From Rhododendron vialii (taxonomy: Eukaryota; Streptophyta; Magnoliopsida; Ericales; Ericaceae): a DNA stretch of 64,000 bases. This document shows, piece after piece, positions 58,172 through 64,000 of this stretch. The stretch covers positions 38,239,564 to 38,303,563 of the forward strand of contig NC_080561.1 of the NCBI RefSeq assembly GCF_030253575.1. Reading direction: 5' to 3'. Position 1 is the stretch's first letter. The number at the start of each line of letters is the position of its first letter. Position numbers and translations under genes: made by a program. Below the pieces are notes generated by a model. The model worked only from the letters and a program-made list of their open reading frames with translations. It was not told the origin of the DNA and searched no databases.

Positions 58172-60600
58172 CAACAGTGTTCCATCAAGCACACATTAAA
58201 GAGGTACAAAAGTGGCCTGGAGCGAGGCATTTCCAATTGTAGCAGTCAGGACCCTTTCACTATCAAAGCCATTCTATCTGGGGCTACAATCAAAGATCAT
58301 CGACCTCGACGGCAGCACATCAATACCTCGGTCAACATGGATCAACACAAGTGTTGCTTTTTCCTGAGAGAAGCTCGTTGGACTGAAAACCCCAAGGGTG
58401 GGCAGTTCCAAGCAAAAGTTAGAGCAGCCTGCTAGACCGAAAACCTATGAATGCGGTCTAGGCAAAAGTTGGCAAAAAGTCGAAAGCTCGCTAGACCGAA
58501 AACCTGAAAGGGCGGTACTAGGCAAAAGTTAGAGCATAAAAGGAGAGGTAGAACACACGAGTGAACCTTTGCTTGAACTACGTTTTGACCTGATTCCCAG
58601 AAAGGGATACGTAGGCAGTCTCTCTTCGAGGCTCGGTCATACTTTATCAATTGGATCCAAGGTTGACGTTTTGGTGCACATCAAGGGTCAAGAAAGGTTG
58701 AGAACAAGACAAGCCGAAGTACTGACTGGTAGGCTGAAGTCTATTGCTTCATTGGAGAATCAGAAGGGGGAAACCATTCGTCTTTCAAATTTAATGCAAA
58801 CTGCCATTTCAATTTTAAAGCTGAGCAAAAGCCTTAAAATATTTTGAAGCATCAAAAACAAAACGAAATGCTTATGAGGCCTAACGGCTCACGGTTTATT
58901 CTAGGTTCAGCAACGTTTATTTTAAGCGGCTGCAGCAGCTTTGCAATCTCGCGCGTTAGTTTGAGGCTCACACGCACTTGTACAAAAGTGATGCGCGTTG
59001 ATCTCAAGCATGCGCGCGCTTCTTCATTTCCTGCATCAGACAGCAGTAGGCAGCCATCACGCCTAACAAAGATTTTTGGCCGCTCGGGGGCACATTTCAA
59101 ATTCAAAGCACCTCAAATCTCGTTGAAGGGGCTTTTACCAAGTCTTGTCATGCTGTGCGAGTCATATGGTCCTAATGTGGCTGCACAGGGGTGTCGGTGT
59201 CAGTCCGGGCCTATATGAGTCATCATTTGTGTCTTTTGTCCATCTTTGTGACACTTTTCAAGTTTCTCAATCCATTGTCATGTCAGGATGTTTTTTCTAA
59301 TTTTACCGATTTGTACGGGTCAATGTACATTTATTCGACCTTATGCAAGTGTCAGTTTCACCTGTCTAAGGGATACTGTGAATTTTGGCACATTAATGCC
59401 CAAAATTTCATTGTTTTCCATATGTCTAGGAGTCCGTGATATATCCGGGGCTCTTCTTCCTTTCTCATTTGAGCTAGGCGAGTCTGTACATATATGTGTC
59501 TGTTTGTCAATTCAGTTCACTTGTCAATGCAAATTAGATATTAGCGGTTGGTTTCTGCATTCTTTTAGACAGTCTCAAGAGAGAGTCAAACAAACTAAAA
59601 AATGCAATTTACATTGCTACCCTACCATCTGTGGTCCACAAGCAGTGGAATCTTGTGAGCAGCGAAGGCATGTCGGCTCAAGGCCAAGTAAAGCTTATCT
59701 ATGGGGCTCATCCGCCCCAGCATCAAAGAAAAGGGGTACGTCGACCCAATGCCACTCCTAAATGTCAACTGAGGCATGCTGGCCCGCTCAACGTCTATCT
59801 AGAAGCACATCTTAAGAAGCAAAAGACAGTAAAGTAAAAAGGCTCAGTGGTAGTCCTCAGTGGTAGAGCTCAGCCTCGTTCTCGTCGTTGTCGTCACTCT
59901 TGACCTCCTTGAGTATTTGGGGCTCCTATCCCATCCGCCTCTTCTGAGGAGGCTTTCGCTGATGGACTCTTTCTCTCTCATTCTCTCTTAATCTCTCAGA
60001 CTACTCTCTCTGAACCTCTAAAAAAACTCTTTGGCGCGAGCCACCCTTTCTATGGGCCTTTCTTTCAACTGCACACCTCTAGCCACTGGTTATCTATTGC
60101 TCTCGTGTCTCTGAGCTGTGGCTAAGGTGACAGTACCGCTTTGTGTAACTCTTGTTTATGTGGCCATCCTAGGCTATCATCCTCTAGAAGCCGCCCTAGT
60201 CTGCCCTTGCATTTTCAATTTATGCATTCAATTTAGTACATATCATTGCATACTGTATATCAACTATTGAAAACAGGAAAAGCCAATCAAGTGCCAAAAC
60301 ATGCCCGTCCAATATCGAAAGCAGCAAGTAATCAGGATTTCGGGGGTTCATACCTGGGATCTAGTCACTACTGGAACTGGAGCCGGAGCAGCTGCTCTGG
60401 GAAAGTGCAATTGTAAAGGGGGTGCCACATGTTGTTCTCCCTATCCATTTCTCCATGACAAATGTCAAGCATACAGCCCACTCTGCTAGCACTTGGAGCA
60501 CACTTTGGGAATCAGAATACAATTTAAAGCAGCAATGGCATGTGCAACTCAAATCCAAGTTCATCGACGGCACGTTCATCCTGAAGAATGATCCTCTGGT
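58172..60600 (+). other. Non-coding 3' region of the LTR element, unique part
   Basis: No coding domain. 58430-58530 contains three near-repeats of 'CTAGACCGAAAACC' with AGGCAAAAGTT, about 55 bp apart. 58573-58617 holds the lineage-typical TTGAACTACGTTTTGACC and GGGATACGTAGGCAG block. The stretch 59270-60300 has no identifiable content. Confidence 0.6.
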
Positions 60601-60611
60601 TCTGTCCAAAT

Positions 60612-61950
60612 CAACGACGATCAGCCATGTCGTCCTTCTCAAATCAAATCAACGACGATCAGCCATGTCGTCCTTCTCAAATCAAATCAACGACGATCAG
60701 CCATGTCGTCCTTCAAATCAAATCAAATCAACGACGATTAGCCATGTCGTCCTTCTCAAATCAAATCAACGACGATCAGCCATGTCGTCCTTCTCAAATC
60801 AAATCAACGACGATCAGCCATGTCGTCCTTCAAATCAAATCAAATCAACGACGATCAGCCATGTCGTCCTTCAAATCAAATCAAATCAACGACGATCAGC
60901 CATGTCGTCCTTCTCAAATCAAATCAACGACGATTAGCCATGTCGTCCTTCTCAAATCAAATCAACGACGATCAGCCATGTCGTCCTTCAAATCAAATCA
61001 AATCAACGACGATCAGCCATGTCGTCCTTCAAATCAAATCAAATCAACGACGATCAGCCATGTCGTCCTTCTCAAATCAAATCAACGACGATCAGCCATG
61101 TCGTCCTTCAAATCAAATCAAATCAACGACGATTAGCCATGTCGTCCTTCTCAAATCAAATCAACGACGATCAGCCATGTCGTCCTCCTCAAATCAAATC
61201 AACGACGATCAACCATGTCGTCCCTTCTCAAATCAAATCAACGACGATCAGCCATGTCGTCCTTCTCAAATCAAATCAACGACGATCAGCCATGTCGTCC
61301 TTCTCAAATCAAATCAACGACGATCAGCCATGTCGTCCTTCAAATCAAATCAAATCAACGACGATTAGCCATGTCGTCCTTCTCAAATCAAATCAACGAC
61401 GATCAGCCATGTCGTCCTTCTCAAATCAAATCAACGACGATCAGCCATGTCGTCCTTCTCAAATCAAATCAACGACGATCAGCCATGTCGTCCTTCAAAT
61501 CAAATCAAATCAACGACGATCAGCCATGTCGTCCTTCAAATCAAATCAAATCAACGACGATCAGCCATGTCGTCCTTCTCAAATCAAATCAACGACGATT
61601 AGCCATGTCGTCCTTCTCAAATCAAATCAATGACGATCAGCCATGTCGTCCTTCAAATCAAATCAAATCAACGACGATCAGCCATGTCGTCCTTCAAATC
61701 AAATCAAATCAACGACGATCAGCCATGTCGTCCTTCAAATCAAATCAAATCAACGACGATCAGCCATGTCGTCCTTCTCAAATCAAATCAACGACGATCA
61801 GCCATGTCGTCCTCCTCAAATCAAATCAACGACGATCAGCCATGTCGTCCCTTCTCATATCAAATCAACGACGATCAGCCATGTCGTCCTACTCAAATCA
61901 AATCAACGACGATCAGCCATGTCGTCCTTCTCAATCAGATCAATGACGAT
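60612..61950 (+). repeat. Tandem array 1: 34 units of 38 or 41 bp
   Basis: Unit: CAACGACGATCAGCCATGTC then GTCCTTCTCAAATCAAAT (38 bp); the long form has CTTCAAATCAAATCAAAT in place of the last part (41 bp). I counted 34 copies of ATGTCGTCC plus one decayed copy. Neither length is a multiple of 3 and no frame has stops, so long nested ORFs appear in every forward frame; they are artefacts of the repeat. Confidence 0.95.
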
Positions 61951-62049
61951 CATAATGTAGTCCCACGGTCTATCCGTCTGCAACTAATTGTTCCCCACGA
62001 GAGTCCACCTCAGCTTGCCCCGAATGAATACCTCTCCTTCAATCTAGCT

Positions 62050-62520
62050 TCAAACACTTCTTCCAGCAGCCTTATTGCTCTGTCTCGGATGGTCTTTGAT
62101 AAGGAGATTGGCTCTGATTCCCAACAGATGGAATTTAACCTACCTGACACGACCTACCCGTGTTTGTTGGAAATTATGTGTGCCAAGGATAGCTTGATCC
62201 CCTCAACGACGGTTCGCCCGTCCAATTTCAAATCAACGATGATCCACTCGTCCAAATTCAGATCAACGACGATCTATCCGTCCAATCTCAAATCAACGAC
62301 GATCCACTCGTCCAAATTCAAATCAACGACGATCCACTCGTCCAAATTCAGATCAACGACGATCTATCCGTCCAATCTCAAATCAACGACGATCCACTCG
62401 TCCAAATTCAAATCAACGACGATCCACTCGTCCAAATTCAGATCAACGACGATCCACCCGTCCAATTTCAAATCAACGACGATCTATCCGTCTAATTTCA
62501 AATCAACGATGGTTCAACGA
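62050..62520 (+). repeat. Duplicated block, copy 1, with tandem array 2 (10 units of 30 bp)
   Basis: A single-copy-like 130-bp head (TTGCTCTGTCTCGGATGGTC, GATTCCCAACAGATGGAATT) is followed by 30-bp units TCAACGACGATCCACTCGTC plus CAAATTCAAA. Units 3-5 and 6-8 repeat as a 90-bp set. The whole head-plus-array block recurs at 63320-63775. Confidence 0.9.
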
Positions 62521-63215
62521 GTCGTCCTTCAGTGATGACCCACCGTCTCAAATCAACGATGGTTCAACGAGTCGTCCTTCAGTGATGACCCACCGTCTCA
62601 AATCAATGATGGTTCAACGAGTCGTCCTTCGGCGATGACCCACCGTCTCAAATCAACGATGGTTCAACGAGTCGTCCTCAACGATGACCCACCGTCTCAA
62701 ATCAACGATGGTTTAACAAGTCGTCCTTCAGTGATGACCCACCGTCTCAAATCAACGATGGTTTAACAAGTCGTCCTTCAGTGATGACCCACCGTCTCAA
62801 ATCAACGATGGTTCAACGAGTCGTCCTTCAGTGATGACCCACCGTCTCAAATCAACGATGGTTTAACGAGTCGTCCTTCAGTGATGACCCACCGTCTCAA
62901 ATCAACGATGGTTCAACGAGTCGTCCTCACCGATGACCCACCGTCTCAAATCAACGATGGTTCAACGAGTCGTCCTTCAGTGATGACCCACCGTCTCAAA
63001 TCAACGATGGTTCAATGAATCGTCCTTCAGTGATGACCCACCGTCTCAAATCAACGATGGTTTAACGAGTCGTCCTTCAGTGATGACCCACCGTCTCAAA
63101 TCAACGATGGTTCAACGAGTCGTCCTCACCGATGACCCACCGTCTCAAATCAACGATGGTTCAACGAGTCGTCCTTCAGTGATGACCCACCGTCTCAAAT
63201 CAACGATAGTTCCCG
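62506..63215 (+). repeat. Tandem array 3: about 14 units of 50 (47) bp
   Basis: Unit: ATCAACGATGGTTCAACGAG then TCGTCCTTCAGTGATGACCC then ACCGTCTCAA. Some units lack 3 bp (CGTCCTCAACGATGACCC or CGTCCTCACCGATGACCC). Confidence 0.95.
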
Positions 63216-63228
63216 AGTCATCCTCAAC

Positions 63229-63290
63229 GATGATCCATCATCCATGTTCAACGATGATCCATCATCCATGTTCAACGATGGTCCATCCAT
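63229..63290 (+). repeat. Tandem array 4: 24-bp units, 2-3 copies
   Basis: TTCAACGATGATCCATCATC plus CATG, twice and a partial third (TTCAACGATGGTCCATCC). Confidence 0.9.
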
Positions 63291-63319
63291 TCTGTATGAC
63301 TACCTCTATTTCGGACCAG

Positions 63320-63775
63320 CTTAGAGCACATTTTCCAGCAGTCCTATTGCTCTGTCTCGGATGGTCCTTGATAAGGAGATTGGCTCTGATTCCCAACAGA
63401 TGGAATTTAACCTCCCTGACGCGACCTACCCGTGATTGTTGGAGTTCTTTGTGTGCCGGATAAGGTTTGGTCCCCAACAACGTTCATCATTCCGCGATTA
63501 AACCATTTCCCCAAGCAGAGTCAAATCAACGACGGTCTGCCCGTCCAACTCTCAACTCAACGACGGTTCGCCCGTCCACTTTCAAATCAAACGAGCGACG
63601 GTTTGCCCGTCCAACTTCAAATCAACGACGGTCCACCCGTCCAAATTCAATTCAACGACGATCTATCCGTCCAAATTCAATTCAACGACGATCTATTCGT
63701 CCAATTTCAAATCAACGACGATCCATTCGTCCAATCTCAAATCAACGACGATCCATTCGTCCAATCTCAAAAGCA
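63320..63775 (+). repeat. Duplicated block, copy 2, with tandem array 5 (8 units of about 30 bp)
   Basis: The head (63320-63462) matches 62050-62190 with few changes; the array (63521-63775) has units TCAACGACGGTCTGCCCGTC plus CAACTCTCAA, drifting to GACGATCCATTCGTC at the right end. Confidence 0.9.
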
Positions 63776-63877
63776 AACAGGTTCTTCAAATTCCATGCAT
63801 TCTGGATAGCCTCGAAGAGGGTGTCTAGAAAACCTTTGACGTTACTTGTCTCCAGTCAATGGTGCTTCAAGTGCCGT

Positions 63878-63891
63878 CAAAGGGGGGCTTC
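63878..63891 (+). other. Polypurine tract before the 3' LTR
   Basis: CAAAGGGGGGCTTC stands directly before the 3' LTR start, the expected place for plus-strand priming. Confidence 0.65.
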
Positions 63892-64000
63892 TGTAGACAC
63901 CCCATTCTGGACTGTCCGGATAATGTCATTTGTCGATCTTTTATTTCCCCAATGATGATTATAGTCGAAAACAGTTTAAGGACAAAGGTGTGGTTGAGCT
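63892..64000 (+). repeat. 3' LTR, first 109 bp
   Basis: Identical over 109 of 109 bases to the start of the 5' LTR (52666-52774). The remaining 2.4 kb and the target duplication lie outside the window. Confidence 0.95.

Larger units (their letters stand above)
52666..64000 (+). mobile_element. Tat/Ogre-like LTR retrotransposon, non-autonomous (gag only), right end cut by the window
   Basis: 5' LTR 52666-55151, interior 55152-63891 (about 8.7 kb), 3' LTR from 63892 to beyond the window. The first 109 bases of the two LTRs are identical, so insertion is recent. The interior holds one gag-like ORF, a stub of pol at about 58013-58171, and a long 3' region with five tandem arrays. Reverse transcriptase, RNase H and integrase are missing, so it would depend on another element. 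This composition fits elements described as TR-GAG, and the array position fits the hypervariable 3' region reported for Ogre/Tat elements. The block TTGAACTACGTTTTGACC then GGGATACGTAGGCAG at about 58573-58617 is a hallmark I know from that lineage. Confidence 0.85.

Noticed and set aside
58852-59218. Opposing ORFs in the 3' region of the LTR element
   Set aside because: No integrase, RNase H or envelope-like features; they overlap on both strands and are probably chance frames.
60422-62535. Very long overlapping ORFs in all three forward frames (180-300 aa, repeats of SNQINDDQPCRPS and similar)
   Set aside because: They come from a stop-free tandem repeat whose unit length is not a multiple of 3. 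The same peptide appears in rotating frames, so there is no sign of selection for one reading frame.
60612-63775. CRISPR-like appearance of short repeats
   Set aside because: Units are direct and contiguous without unique spacers, in a plant retrotransposon with LTRs. They are minisatellites.

Overview
The window is nuclear DNA from a flowering plant, almost certainly a eudicot. The evidence is spliced genes with GT-AG introns, a plant cytosolic-type tRNA-Val, plant-specific protein families (a lectin receptor kinase and a MIZ1/DUF617 protein) and plant transposable-element lineages (Copia, Tat/Ogre-like and chromovirus-like LTR elements, a TRIM, an Au-like SINE, a Stowaway MITE). I could not fix the species; an asterid such as an Ericales member is only a guess.

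Five protein genes can be read end to end. ATG1, the autophagy-initiating kinase, lies at 6061-15080 (+) with 13 exons that join without a frame break into 717 aa. Two tandem, nearly identical G-type lectin (ZmPK1/SRK-like) receptor kinases follow at 16549-20439 (+, 807 aa) and 23781-27414 (+, 799 aa). An intronless MIZU-KUSSEI1-like gene lies at 29812-30564 (+, 250 aa). A mitochondrial substrate carrier with 7 exons (339 aa) lies at 47998-51378 (-). An intact tRNA-Val(CAC) lies at 3104-3177 (-). From memory, ATG1, a DUF617 gene and this carrier also lie close together in Arabidopsis, so the window looks like an old conserved gene block expanded by a tandem receptor-kinase duplication and by transposons.

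The rest is transposon-rich. At 0-1.8 kb is a long LTR fragment carrying a 49-50 bp minisatellite. The receptor-kinase introns hold foldback elements that differ between the two copies. At 38.5-44.3 kb is a nest: a Tat/Ogre-like solo LTR (minus strand, 5-bp target duplication AACAC) has been hit by a 2.7-kb chromovirus-like solo LTR (target duplication CTTTG) and by a Copia element. Part of that Copia element, including its 5' LTR and flanking target, was later inverted.

From 52666 to the right edge lies a young Tat/Ogre-like element whose first 109 LTR bases match between the two ends. It has a 2.5-kb LTR, a primer-binding-like site, one short gag ORF, a stub of pol, and then several kilobases of mostly non-coding DNA ending in five tandem arrays with periods of 38/41, 30, 47/50, 24 and 30 bp. 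A small inverted repeat of the type GACGR-loop-YCGTC recurs in four of the arrays with some compensating base changes, and the LTR carries about eleven scattered copies of a near-palindrome close to ACTGGCGYACGCCAGT. These are the most unusual signals in the window.
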